This document shows, piece after piece, positions 8,753-17,318 of a stretch of DNA of 64,000 bases (the stretch's first letter is position 1; each line of letters begins with the position of its first letter). A model generated the notes under the pieces. It was not told the origin of the DNA and searched no databases. It saw only the letters and a list, made by a program, of their open reading frames with translations. Both the position numbers and the translations under genes were made by a program. The stretch is from GCA-2687025 sp964473525 (lineage in GTDB: Bacteria > Poribacteria > WGA-4E > GCA-2687025). The stretch is taken from the NCBI GenBank assembly GCA_964473525.1, contig CAYYPK010000018.1, forward strand, positions 1 to 64,000. The letters run 5' to 3'.

Positions 8753-9334
8753 CTACTTCTTCTTTGTATCTGACGTGCCTGCGTTGTCTGTCGAGAGCGT
8801 GTGGATGGCTGCCGTGGCCCACCGAATGTGCGCCGCGTACTGCTCCACGCCATGCAACACCGCGACGGCCGCGTGGTCGCGGCCTTCGTCTTCGAGTTCC
8901 TGCCGCGTCTGCTCGAGCGTCGGGAGGTACTCCGTCATGCGGTCGCGGAACGACCCCAGGAACTCCATCGCCGCCGTCCGCCCGAGGACATCGCCCATGA
9001 AGGCGAACCGCAGGACGAGAGCCTCAACGTTCCATATCACGTCGTCCGGCGCGATCGGCCGGGTGAGTTCACGTCGTAGCGCCTCCAATCCACCCTCGGT
9101 GAGGCGAAACACGCGCTTGGGTTTCAGGGTGTCGCCACCCTCGATCGTACCCACGACAAGTTCGCGTTCCTCGAGTCGCTTAAGCGCCGGGTAGATGGCG
9201 CCGGGGCTGCTGCTGAAGTGCCCCATGGGCGTCGTCGCGAACGTCTTCCGCAGGTCGTACCCCGAGCGTGGGCGCTGGGATATCAGACCGAGGATTGCCA
9301 GGGACAGGACCGATTCGGGCTTGTGTTCTTGCAT
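8753..9334 (-). CDS. PadR-family transcriptional regulator
   Basis: 193 residues. The N-terminal winged helix (residues 8-90) has the family pattern LAILGLISQRPRSGYDLRK, SSSPGAIYPALKRLEERELV and RVFRLTEGGLEALR. The C-terminal four-helix part (about 100-180) resembles the Vir/PadR-like effector and dimerisation domain. It probably represses its own operon (padR, secreted protein, add, adenine methylase). The start codon is only a few bases from the predicted transcription start, so the mRNA is probably leaderless. An ACATA...TATGT inverted pair surrounding the promoter is a likely operator. Confidence 0.9.
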   Translation of the reverse strand: MQEHKPESVLSLAILGLISQRPRSGYDLRKTFATTPMGHFSSSPGAIYPALKRLEERELVVGTIEGGDTLKPKRVFRLTEGGLEALRRELTRPIAPDDVIWNVEALVLRFAFMGDVLGRTAAMEFLGSFRDRMTEYLPTLEQTRQELEDEGRDHAAVAVLHGVEQYAAHIRWATAAIHTLSTDNAGTSDTKKK

Positions 9335-9337
9335 GGT

Positions 9338-9372
9338 ACATACAGAATAGAACGAATCGTACTATATGTCAA
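9338..9372 (-). promoter_or_regulatory. padR operon promoter with overlapping PadR-type operator
   Basis: On the minus strand the -35 is TTGACA (9372-9367), the spacer is exactly 17 nt, and the -10 is TATTCT (9349-9344). Start of transcription should fall near 9337, with the ATG at 9334, giving a leaderless message. ACATA (9338-9342) and TATGT (9365-9369) form an inverted pair around the spacer, like the ATGT/ACAT half-sites bound by PadR proteins. The stretch is conspicuously AT-rich against its surroundings. Confidence 0.65.
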
Positions 9373-9483
9373 GGGCACTGGCCCGCCATTACCCTCGACA
9401 TGGGGAGGACCGTGCAGGGCCGCGCGGGTATCTATCGAGGTCGACTTGGCATCAGGATGTCGGCTCGCGCCCGCGGACGCCTG

Positions 9484-11037
9484 TCAGTCGTTCTTGGGGA
9501 CGATCTCTATCTGGCTGGCGACGCGGATCGTGACCGATGTTGGCTCCGCCGGTCGCTCCGGCTCGCGCTCAAGGCCGACGCCGAAAATGGCGTGGACCGT
9601 GCGTGGGGTGTCGGCGTCGTGCGGGAGGCCCGCGCGCAGCCGGATCGTGCGCGTCCCCCACGGCGCGAATGGCCTCGCCATGGCGTCGGGGTCAACGAGC
9701 GCCAGAAGACCTGCGGCGCCTTCTCGTTCGGTCACGACCCCCGCGTCATCGGTAACCGCCTCGGCGACGCGGAATGTCATCAGGCGTTCGCGCTCCGACG
9801 GGTTCCTGACGACCAACTCAACGATGCCGACTGTTCCCGGCGCAACGAAGACGCTTTGCCGCATCGGCGTCACGATGATCCCCGGCGCCCCTTGCTTGAC
9901 GGGATCCCTCTCCACGATCGCTCGCCGCACTCTGTGCCAATCGCTCCCGGTTGGGTCGACAGCACGCCAACGCCCGCGGGGGTCGGGGTAGGGCAGCCAA
10001 CTCATGAGCGCGTAGTCGGCGCCCGTGGCGAAGCCGTCGGCCGGCTGGCTCTCAGACCAGTTCGTGTAATCCAGGGGTTCGCCCGTAACCCATTCCCACT
10101 CGCCCTCGGCGCGTTCGTCGGTCAAGCCAATCCAGTACGGTTCAGCGTCACCGAATGTGCTCACCAACCACGCCATCTCCGCCGCGTCCGAAATTGTCAC
10201 CAGGTGAGCGTGCATGGCGTCGGCGGTCTTCTGGCTGTTGAACCACCCGTCCTCCTCAATGAGCCGGTAGCTATGGGCGTTGGCGGGGTTCTCGACCCAC
10301 TCCGTCAGGAGGCGTTCGGGGGTGGTCTCGCCCAGCACGAGGTCCACGCCGTGGATCTCCTCCCCGGGGCGCTGGGTCACAAACACGCGAGTGGCAGACT
10401 CAGCGCCGCGCGACACGGTGATGGTGTGCGTGGCGATGTCGTCGAGCCACACGGAATAGCGACCCAGCTCGTCCGTCGACAAGCTGCCGGAGTTGCTGCC
10501 GCGTCCACGCACGCGTCGATGCTCGTGCTTGCTGTCGAGGCGAGCGTTGGCCACCGGGCTGCCATCCGCCTCGAGCACGCGGCCGCTCACGACGCTGCGC
10601 TTCACAACGGCTATCGTGACGTCCTCGAAGTCCGTGTCGGGGCTGAGCGTAAACACAAACCCAAACCGGCTGTGTGCGTGGAAGCTGACGCCGCCGGAGT
10701 CGATAGTGCGTACCCAGGCAGACGGTTCCCCGCTAGCGCCTTCGCGCGTCACGACCAGCGCCACCGCGCCCTCCGGCACGGCATCAAACGCGAAGGAGCC
10801 ATCTGCGTTCGTCGCTGCCTGCCAGGAGTTGTCCACGGCCTGGACCAGTCCGCCGTCGTCGTGCACCTGCGTGGGCCTCAGGAGCACGACCATGTCGACG
10901 CCTGGCATGCCGTCCGCTGTGACAATCCACCCGCTGAATGTCGACCCCGTCGCGGAGAGAGGCGCGAGGATCGCGAGGATGGCGAGCAGCCTTGGCCGAA
11001 GCCGCGTGCGGCCCGGAGCATTGGTGGAGCTGGTCAT
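9484..11037 (-). CDS. secreted protein with carboxypeptidase-regulatory-like and C-type lectin domains
   Basis: About 517 residues from ATG 11037 (AGGA 7 nt upstream; ATGs at 11043 and 11070 are alternatives). A signal peptide (RLLAILAILAPLSATGS) is followed by two Ig-like carboxypeptidase-regulatory-type modules (GWIVTADGMPGVDMVV; SGRVLEADGSPVANARL). A C-type-lectin-like domain near residues 250-375 has AHLVTISDAAEMAWLV, YWIGLTDERAEGEWEWV and LDYTNWSESQPADG, the WIGL and WND-like core of the fold. A final beta domain (about 390-515) follows. Probable role: cell-surface or secreted binding protein for a carbohydrate or protein. The 149 bp downstream separate it from the padR promoter. Confidence 0.75.
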   Translation of the reverse strand: MTSSTNAPGRTRLRPRLLAILAILAPLSATGSTFSGWIVTADGMPGVDMVVLLRPTQVHDDGGLVQAVDNSWQAATNADGSFAFDAVPEGAVALVVTREGASGEPSAWVRTIDSGGVSFHAHSRFGFVFTLSPDTDFEDVTIAVVKRSVVSGRVLEADGSPVANARLDSKHEHRRVRGRGSNSGSLSTDELGRYSVWLDDIATHTITVSRGAESATRVFVTQRPGEEIHGVDLVLGETTPERLLTEWVENPANAHSYRLIEEDGWFNSQKTADAMHAHLVTISDAAEMAWLVSTFGDAEPYWIGLTDERAEGEWEWVTGEPLDYTNWSESQPADGFATGADYALMSWLPYPDPRGRWRAVDPTGSDWHRVRRAIVERDPVKQGAPGIIVTPMRQSVFVAPGTVGIVELVVRNPSERERLMTFRVAEAVTDDAGVVTEREGAAGLLALVDPDAMARPFAPWGTRTIRLRAGLPHDADTPRTVHAIFGVGLEREPERPAEPTSVTIRVASQIEIVPKND

Positions 11038-11268
11038 GGACATGTCCTGGTTGAGCGCCCGCAGAGCCATCCTGGGACCGGACGGCGGCAGAGCGTGCTG
11101 CTACGGATTATGTATCCCTTCACACCACGCCGCAAATTCGCACGTGTGGCACGTCCACAACGGACTCCCGTCGCCCGGTAGCGACCTTCTTGACACGCTG
11201 AGGCATCTGCTGGACCGTCTACACTCGACACGTCTGCCGCAGACGCATCGAACTGGAGGACGCCCGCG

Positions 11269-12000
11269 ATGGCACTGAGCGCCGCGACGCTAGAGAAGCT
11301 GGTCACCTTCGACACGCCGACCATCTGCAACATCATCGAGCTGTTCGATGTCCGTCCGCGGAACACGGGCTACATGGACGGCCGCATACAGGCGTGCTTC
11401 CCCGAAATGCCTCCGATCGTAGGCTTCGCGTCGACCGCGACGTTCCGCTCCAACGCCGCGCCACGAGCGGGCGACGCGTATAGCGGCTTGGACGACCAGG
11501 TAGCTGGGTTCGACGCGCTGTCTGGGCCGCCCATCGTCGTCTTCCAGGACGTGGACGACCCGACAGTGTCCGCGACGTTTGGCGAGGTCATGTGCACGAC
11601 CTACAAGACGTTCGGGGCAGCGGGACTCATCACCAGCGGCGCCGGACGAGACCTGGATCAGGTGCGCGACATCAACTTCCCAGCGTTCACGAACGGGACC
11701 ATCTGCGCCCACGGCTACTGCCACTTCCCGCAGGTTGGCGTGCCAGTTCACGTCGGTGGTATCACCATCTTCCCCGACGACTTCCTGCACGCGGACGTCA
11801 ACGGCGTGACGACGCTGCCTGTCGAGATAGCGGCCGAAGCCGCGGACATCGGTGACGAGTTCGTCGCGGCGGAGGGTGTCGTATTGGACGCGCTGCGGTC
11901 GGGCGACCCGTCCGTCGAGAGGCTGCGCGACGCGCGTCGCGAGTGCGGCGAGATCGTGCGTCGGCTACAGCAGCAGGTGTCGAGGTCCGCGGACGCGTAG
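11269..12000 (+). CDS. RraA-family protein (hydroxy-oxo-acid aldolase-like)
   Basis: 243 residues. Matches the RraA / 4-hydroxy-4-methyl-2-oxoglutarate aldolase fold: FDTPTICNIIEL at the N-terminus, then GAAGLITSGAGRDLDQVR carrying the conserved G-x-R-D metal/substrate site, and VPVHVGGITIFPDDFLHADVNGV with the D-x-D-G-V-like end. In enzymes of this family a divalent metal supports retro-aldol cleavage or decarboxylation of a keto-acid; some members instead bind RNase E. In this setting, beside a Gfo/Idh/MocA dehydrogenase, an aldolase or decarboxylase role in sugar-acid breakdown is more likely. Start ATG 11269 follows cgcccgcg with no strong ribosome-binding site. Confidence 0.8.
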   Translation: MALSAATLEKLVTFDTPTICNIIELFDVRPRNTGYMDGRIQACFPEMPPIVGFASTATFRSNAAPRAGDAYSGLDDQVAGFDALSGPPIVVFQDVDDPTVSATFGEVMCTTYKTFGAAGLITSGAGRDLDQVRDINFPAFTNGTICAHGYCHFPQVGVPVHVGGITIFPDDFLHADVNGVTTLPVEIAAEAADIGDEFVAAEGVVLDALRSGDPSVERLRDARRECGEIVRRLQQQVSRSADA

Positions 12001-12110
12001 TCATCGACGCGCTGGACGCGGACCGCGTTATTGCCCGATGGAATCGTGCTGACGCACGCCGTCTTCCGACAACCCGGCGGAACCACATCGCCTACCTGAG
12101 GAGCATGAGC

Positions 12111-13091
12111 ATGGCACGCATTGGCGTCGTCGGCGTTGGAGGCATGGGTCGCGCGCACTGCAACACGCTACCCAAGGTGGCCAACTGCGAGTTCGTGGGT
12201 GTCGCGGACCTGCGGCTCGAAGCCGCCGAAGAGATCGCGAGTCAACATGACGCCGTTGCGTTTGACGACTACCGGAAGCTGTTCGAGCAGGTCGATGGCG
12301 TCGTCGTGGCGACCCCGCCGAGCACGCACCGGGCAGTGACGGTCGCGGCAGCGGAGATGGGCGTGCACGTCTTCTGTGAGAAGCCCCTTTCCCTCGACAT
12401 GGCGGACGCGGACGCCATGATCGAGGCCACGGACGCCGCGGGCGTCGTCCTGATGGTAGGCATGGTGCTCCGCTTCTATCCGGTGCACACGTTGGCGAGA
12501 CAACTCGTGGACGACGGCGAGATTGGTCGCGTGCTGTACATCGAGGGCGACTACACGAACGCCTATCGAGGTCCGCGTGAACGCCCCTCGTCGTGGTACG
12601 GGACCGTCGGTGGCTACCTCGAGAACGGCATCCACAAGGTCGATCTGGTGAACTGGTTCGGAGGGACGGCACAGACCGTCACGGCAGAGGTGGGCAGCTA
12701 CTCGGGTCACGAGGACTGGGAAGACTACGCGCTCACGCTCCTGCGATACGACGCCGACACGGTGGGGATCCTCCGCTGGGGACCGTTCATGGGCGCCCGG
12801 GGCACGAACGAGACGACTATCGACGGGTCCGAAGGGTCGCTACGGTTGTCCATTCGTGAAGACACCGCCTATCTCAAGAAGATCGGCGAATCCGAGTGGA
12901 CCGAGCGCGTTCCCGACCGCTCGAAGCCTCACGGAGTCGCCGGTGAGCTGACGCACTTCGTGGAATGCGTCGAGACGGGCGCCACGCCTCTCGTCGACGG
13001 ACGCGCCGGACGTCACGCCGTCGAGGTGGTGTTGGCGAGCTACCGCTCCGCGAAGACCCACGCCAAGATCGACTTGCCGATGAACAGCTGA
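12111..13091 (+). CDS. Gfo/Idh/MocA-family NAD(P)-dependent oxidoreductase
   Basis: 326 residues. Start ATG 12111 has GAGGAG 7 nt upstream; ATG 12105 is too close to it. The N-terminal Rossmann fold opens IGVVGVGGMGRAH (GxGxxG type). The family signature HVFCEKPLSLDMADAD carries the EKP motif, and the C-terminal alpha/beta domain includes GGYLENGIHKVDLVNWF with the catalytic-type His. It probably oxidises or reduces a sugar, inositol or related polyol. It lies 110 nt after the RraA-like gene on the same strand, so the two may act in one catabolic route. The substrate cannot be read from sequence. Confidence 0.88.
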   Translation: MARIGVVGVGGMGRAHCNTLPKVANCEFVGVADLRLEAAEEIASQHDAVAFDDYRKLFEQVDGVVVATPPSTHRAVTVAAAEMGVHVFCEKPLSLDMADADAMIEATDAAGVVLMVGMVLRFYPVHTLARQLVDDGEIGRVLYIEGDYTNAYRGPRERPSSWYGTVGGYLENGIHKVDLVNWFGGTAQTVTAEVGSYSGHEDWEDYALTLLRYDADTVGILRWGPFMGARGTNETTIDGSEGSLRLSIREDTAYLKKIGESEWTERVPDRSKPHGVAGELTHFVECVETGATPLVDGRAGRHAVEVVLASYRSAKTHAKIDLPMNS

Positions 13092-13238
13092 TGACCGATA
13101 TGTGAGAGGGAGTCATCTGGCCTAGGTCTCCGGCGAGCCGCTTCGAGCGCAGATGCCTGCGGCGCGTTGCTCAGCCCCTTGGCGGTCCTGTCGGCGCTCC
13201 TTCACCCCAACGCGCGGAAAAGTGTCACAATCCGTGGT

Positions 13239-15029
13239 GTGGCGAGTTCTGTGTTGGTGAAGGAGCTGGACGCCGCCTTGCAGAACGAACCGACCACCCT
13301 ACGCGAACCGTTCGACGAGCGGGTGCTGTCGCACCTGCGGCTGATCCGACACATCGGCTCATCCGACCTGCGCGACCCGCGTGACCGGCAGGACGTGGAC
13401 GACTTCGTCCAGGAAGTGCTGGCGCGGGTGTACGCGAGCCCGCGTCGAGACTTCACCGAGGGCGACCTCAAGGCCTGGGTGACGACGATTGCCCGCAACG
13501 CCGCGCGATCCTGGAACCGCAAGCAGCGCCCGCACCTCGTCGACGTGTTGGAGGACGCGCCGCTCGACGCCCCCTCCATCGACCACACGCTCGAGGACCG
13601 GGAGCGGTGGAACGCGCTCACCGACGCGCTCAGCCGGCTCAGCGAGCGCGACCGCGAGCTGATCCGCGCGTACTACCTGGACGAGAAGCCGTACACCGAC
13701 ATCGTCCAACGCTTCGGGCTGACGTACGCCGCGTTCCGCGCGCGATTGAGCCGCGCCAGGCGCACACTTCGCACTCAGCTCGTCTCCCTGCTGACGCTAT
13801 TCGGGCTGCTCGACTCGACACTGCGGGAACGCGCGTTTGGGCAGACCCGCTATGGAGGCTCACGCTTGGCCACGACCATCTCGACGACCACATCCATTCT
13901 GCTCGTCGCCGGAGCCGTTCTGACCGCGTTCAACGCGGATGTGGCAGCGCGCGACCGCGCGTCGTCCAATGGGCTCGGCGGGGCCGACTCAACACCTGTG
14001 CAGTGGGTCGCCGCCGCCCAGACCGCGCCGAATGCCATCGCTAGCCCGCAGGAAGAGCCCTCAACATCGGGGAATGACATGAAGATCGGCTGGGTGTCTC
14101 AGCTTGTGGTGATGCAGGAAGGCCTAAAGCGCATAGGGGTGGATCACTCCGACCCATGGCTGATGGGCGGGATGGGGTACGCCTTCGTTGCGAACGCCAA
14201 GCCCGGGCTGGGAGCCGTCGATATGCTGACGTACGCGGGATGGGATCCCGAACGGTCATTTGAGCTCGGCGAGAACCTCGGCTTTACAACAGGGCGAGTC
14301 AACGCGCGCAAGGGCGACGCCGACTTCGCTGCGAAACAGCGGGAGGCGTGGGACAGCATCCGCCAGGCGTTGGACGCGGGCCACGCCTGCTACGGCTTCA
14401 AGATGGAGATCCCCGAATACTCATCAATCGACGGGTACGATGATGTGGGCTACCTGTACTCGGGGAATTTCGGATCCTCCGACGAGGGGTTACCGTGGCG
14501 GCAGTTGGGCGCCGATGACGTCACCAGCGTGCTGGACGTTGGGTGGATGGCTCTGACGGATGGCGCTGACGATCTCACCGTCGTCCGGGACGCCCTTGCC
14601 TTCGCCGTCGCGTTTGCCGACGGGTCGAACCGCTGGAGCCTCGGTGAAACCGAGGGTGGGCTGGCGGCGTACGACCATTGGATCGCGGCGCTCAGTTCCG
14701 CCGAGACTGCACACCCGTTCAACGTCGCCTACAACGCCCAACTGTGGCACGAGTGTCGTGGGATGGCGGCCGGCTTCCTCGCCGAGGCGGCGGCGCGTGT
14801 CGGCACGGAGGCGACACGGCCCACGTTCATGGACGCCCGCCGCCGTTACGCAGAGGTGGCCGGACATCTGCAGAAGGTGACAGCGCTCTTCCCGTGGGAG
14901 GAACACAACCTGGACAAGAACACCCGCGACGACAAAAGACGTGCGGCGGCTGTGGAACATCTCCAGGCTGCGAAGGCTGGGGAAGCCGCAGGACTGGAAG
15001 CGCTGAGTCGGCTTGTCTCAGAGCTGTAG
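13239..15029 (+). CDS. ECF sigma factor fused to a membrane anchor and a large C-terminal domain
   Basis: About 596 residues. Sigma region 2 lies near residues 20-100 (DVDDFVQEVLARVY; WVTTIARNAARSWNRK). Sigma region 4 is near 130-190 (LSERDRELIRAYYL; YTDIVQRFGLTYAAFRARLSRARRTLR). A transmembrane helix follows near 215-235 (SILLVAGAVLTAF), then a linker and a ~300-residue domain (about 290-596) that would lie outside the membrane. That domain (WLMGGMGYAFVAN... at its start) is faintly like BtrH_N/C39-like papain folds; this is tentative. No ATG is available: GTG 13239 is my choice, TTG 13167 the longest option. The next gene starts 4 nt later. No anti-sigma gene is adjacent, so the anchor may take that role. 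Confidence 0.75.
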   Translation: MASSVLVKELDAALQNEPTTLREPFDERVLSHLRLIRHIGSSDLRDPRDRQDVDDFVQEVLARVYASPRRDFTEGDLKAWVTTIARNAARSWNRKQRPHLVDVLEDAPLDAPSIDHTLEDRERWNALTDALSRLSERDRELIRAYYLDEKPYTDIVQRFGLTYAAFRARLSRARRTLRTQLVSLLTLFGLLDSTLRERAFGQTRYGGSRLATTISTTTSILLVAGAVLTAFNADVAARDRASSNGLGGADSTPVQWVAAAQTAPNAIASPQEEPSTSGNDMKIGWVSQLVVMQEGLKRIGVDHSDPWLMGGMGYAFVANAKPGLGAVDMLTYAGWDPERSFELGENLGFTTGRVNARKGDADFAAKQREAWDSIRQALDAGHACYGFKMEIPEYSSIDGYDDVGYLYSGNFGSSDEGLPWRQLGADDVTSVLDVGWMALTDGADDLTVVRDALAFAVAFADGSNRWSLGETEGGLAAYDHWIAALSSAETAHPFNVAYNAQLWHECRGMAAGFLAEAAARVGTEATRPTFMDARRRYAEVAGHLQKVTALFPWEEHNLDKNTRDDKRRAAAVEHLQAAKAGEAAGLEALSRLVSEL

Positions 15030-15032
15030 CCA

Positions 15033-16196
15033 ATGTCGGCCGGCGTAGTTGGCACTCCTGCCGCACCGACCATAGGGGGCGAGCCGTTGCGACCGACAGG
15101 AAGCAGATTCCGGCTGTCTCGGCGGGAGTTCGTCGTCGCGTGCGGTGTGCTGCTGGCCGGTGGCACGCCGTGGCGCCCAACGGTGGGTGAGGAGCAAGAC
15201 CCGATGGATCTCGCAGCTGAGCTCGAACGCATGATTCCGACGCTCATGGCGGAACACGACATCCCCGGGGTTTCTGTCGCCCTAATCGAAGGCGCCAGCG
15301 TGGCGTGGGCCAAGGGCTTCGGCGTGAGGCACGGGGAAACCGACGCGCCGGTGGACACTGCGACGGTGTTCGAAGCGGCGTCGCTAACGAAGCCAGCGTT
15401 TGCTCACGGACTGCTGCAACTCGTCGATGCCGGGCGCATCACGCTGGACACCCGCCTGAGCGACCTCATCGACGAGGCGTTCGTGCCGGACGACCCCCGC
15501 GCCGAGGAAATCACCGTTCGGCACGCTCTGTCCCACTCGACTGGGCTGCCCAACTGGCGTGGCGACGATCCGTTTGTCACGGCGCACGAGCCTGGCAGCG
15601 CGTTCCGGTACTCGGGTGAGGGGTACGTCTACCTGTCCAAGGTCGCCGAAGCCCTGACGGGACGACCCGTCCACGAGTGGCTACGCGACACAGTCCTGGA
15701 CCCTCTAGGAATGCAGGTGAGTAGCCTCGTCTGGGAGGACAGGTTCGAGGATCTCGCCGCCGACGGTCAGGGGTGGAAGCGCGAGGTCGTCGAGACGTGG
15801 AAGGGCGATACGGCGAACGTGGCGTGGTCCATGCACACAACGCCCACGGAATTCGCCAAACTCACCATCGCGATGATGGACTCCCCTCCGTCGTCAGCTT
15901 GCCTCCTGTCGGATTCCCTGCGGCGCGAATCGCTCCGGGCGCAGGTGTCCGTGGAAGACGACATCGCCTGGGGCCTTGGTTGGGGGCTCGTGACCGAGCC
16001 CGACGACGGCACGTTCTGGCACTGGGGCGAGAATCCCTCCTTCACATGCTTCGTGGTTGGCTCCGCGACTCAGCGACGCGGTCTCGTCGTGATGACGAAC
16101 AGCTCCTTCGGCCCGCGCGTGTCCCGTGAGGTCGTGAAGGCGGGCGTCGGCTATGAGTATCCGCCCTTCTCCCCCAGCCTCATCACCGTGTTCTAG
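15033..16196 (+). CDS. Tat-exported class-C beta-lactamase-type serine hydrolase
   Basis: 387 residues. A twin-arginine signal (SRREFVVACGVLLAGG) at 29-45 follows an unusually long N-terminal region. The catalytic serine and lysine are in S117-L-T-K120; Y193-S-G supplies the Tyr motif; an HWGENPSF segment replaces the KTG motif with the HxG common in esterase/peptidase members. The family covers penicillin-binding-like carboxypeptidases, D-aminopeptidases and esterases; true antibiotic hydrolysis is not implied. It is coupled to the sigma-fusion gene (3-nt gap) and may be its partner or target. It probably acts in the periplasm. Confidence 0.8.
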   Translation: MSAGVVGTPAAPTIGGEPLRPTGSRFRLSRREFVVACGVLLAGGTPWRPTVGEEQDPMDLAAELERMIPTLMAEHDIPGVSVALIEGASVAWAKGFGVRHGETDAPVDTATVFEAASLTKPAFAHGLLQLVDAGRITLDTRLSDLIDEAFVPDDPRAEEITVRHALSHSTGLPNWRGDDPFVTAHEPGSAFRYSGEGYVYLSKVAEALTGRPVHEWLRDTVLDPLGMQVSSLVWEDRFEDLAADGQGWKREVVETWKGDTANVAWSMHTTPTEFAKLTIAMMDSPPSSACLLSDSLRRESLRAQVSVEDDIAWGLGWGLVTEPDDGTFWHWGENPSFTCFVVGSATQRRGLVVMTNSSFGPRVSREVVKAGVGYEYPPFSPSLITVF

Positions 16197-16685
16197 TCCA
16201 GCGACCGACACGGACTCGGCCCGCCGCCGTCGCGGATTGGAACGGCCTCCGCCGCGATCTGCGACGGCGACGCCCTGAATCCGCGCCTGTACGGGGATGT
16301 CTGCCCTCCAATGCATGGGTATCAGAGGCGGCATTCCCTCTGTCTTAGCCGTCTCCGACGGGGCGGTCTGTAGTTGGCATGTTCGCTGCATGCGCCCCCT
16401 GCAAGCGAGCTCTCGTCCGGCGCGACGCCGTCCGGTGGGAGTCCGACCGGGGAGCACGGAGGCTGCTGATGCTGATACAGATGGCGATGATCCGGCGTGA
16501 CCGCGCCCGGGCGCGTCAACTGCAGCGAGTACAGAAGGCGAGAGAGAGCGCGACCGCCGACGCTGGCGGTCGCGCGAGCCGGGACGCGCGTGAGCGTGGC
16601 GCCGACACCGCCACCGGGCCGCGGCCACGAGGCGCGGCCGGGCAGATGGATCGCTCCTCGCAGGGGCATACAGAGAGGGGCAGAC
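16197..16685. other. intergenic region without a gene
   Basis: No convincing coding frame is seen in these 489 bases. Content is GC-rich, with one strong hairpin (16548-16575, listed separately) and a ribosome-binding site (agaggggcagac) just before the response-regulator GTG. Confidence 0.5.
16548..16575 (+). terminator. perfect 11-bp hairpin upstream of the response regulator
   Basis: GCGCGACCGCC (16548-16558) and GGCGGTCGCGC (16565-16575) pair fully around a 6-nt loop. No T-tract follows. It could end transcription from the hydrolase operon or be a 5'-leader structure of the response-regulator mRNA. Confidence 0.4.
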
Positions 16686-17102
16686 GTGGCTCTACGCGTG
16701 CTAGTGGTGGATGACGATGCGGACATCCGCACCGTGCTAAGAGCGACATTGGCGAAACACGGCTGCGATGTCCTGGAGGCGAAGGACGGATCGAAGATCA
16801 CGGCGACGGCGCAGAAATACCGACCAGACGTCATCCTACTGGACATCCTCATGCCCCGCGCCGACGGGTACGAGGCGTTGGAGGCGCTTCAAGGAAGCGA
16901 CAGCACTTGCGACATTCCCGTCGCCATGCTCACCGCCATGTCGGACATGTCCGCGATAGAGCGCGCGATTGAGGCCGGAGCCACTGGCTATCTGACCAAA
17001 CCCTTCAGCGTGGACCACCTGTACGATCAGTTGGAGGCGGTCGTCGCCAAGGCGCGCGAGGCGTCCGGGCACAAACTCGTGGCCTATCCATCCGTCATCT
17101 GA
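16686..17102 (+). CDS. single-domain response regulator (CheY-like)
   Basis: 138 residues from GTG 16686, chosen because GAGAGGGG lies just upstream and the receiver fold starts at once. All receiver residues are present: acidic D9-D10 in VLVVDDDAD, phospho-acceptor D53 in LLDILMP, T83 in AMLTAMSD and K105 in YLTKPFS. No output domain follows, so it should act by protein contact, as CheY or a phosphorelay intermediate does. No kinase gene adjoins it. The cytosolic PAS kinase at 38894 and the flagellar genes are in the same window, but a link is only a possibility. Confidence 0.88.
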   Translation: MALRVLVVDDDADIRTVLRATLAKHGCDVLEAKDGSKITATAQKYRPDVILLDILMPRADGYEALEALQGSDSTCDIPVAMLTAMSDMSAIERAIEAGATGYLTKPFSVDHLYDQLEAVVAKAREASGHKLVAYPSVI

Positions 17103-17239
17103 TCCCGTCAGAGCTCGTGCCCCAACGCGCAGGGGGCCCTCCCACCGAACCGCGAGCCCGCTGCCACCAATGCTGTCGGTCTCCCGTTTGCCCCTGGCGC
17201 CATGCGCCATCGCACGTCCGTTCGCCTCGGCCAGCCGCA

Positions 17240-17268
17240 TTGTGCCTCTTTTGCCTCTATGCTAGTCT
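17240..17268 (+). promoter_or_regulatory. possible promoter of the second Gfo/Idh/MocA gene
   Basis: TTGTGC (17240-17245), 17-nt spacer, TAGTCT (17263-17268). The hexamers are weak (3 and 4 matches), but the spacing equals that of the stronger promoters in this window, and the position is right for the gene at 17319. Confidence 0.35.
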
Positions 17269-17318
17269 GACTCCTGGTTTCACCAGGCATGAATGAGGGC
17301 ATCGCGGGAGAGACGAGC

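Noticed and set aside
9268..11181. 637-codon open frame on the plus strand
   Set aside because: It lies opposite the C-type-lectin gene, which has a signal peptide and clear domains; the plus-strand protein has no recognisable pattern and runs across the padR promoter.
13167..13238. TTG 13167 as start of the sigma fusion
   Set aside because: The extra 24 residues look like translated promoter sequence and no ribosome-binding site is present; GTG 13239 preferred, without strong proof.
15033..16196. antibiotic-resistance beta-lactamase
   Set aside because: It has the S-x-x-K and Y-x-G motifs of the broad serine-hydrolase family but HxG instead of KTG; the family is mostly esterases and peptidases.
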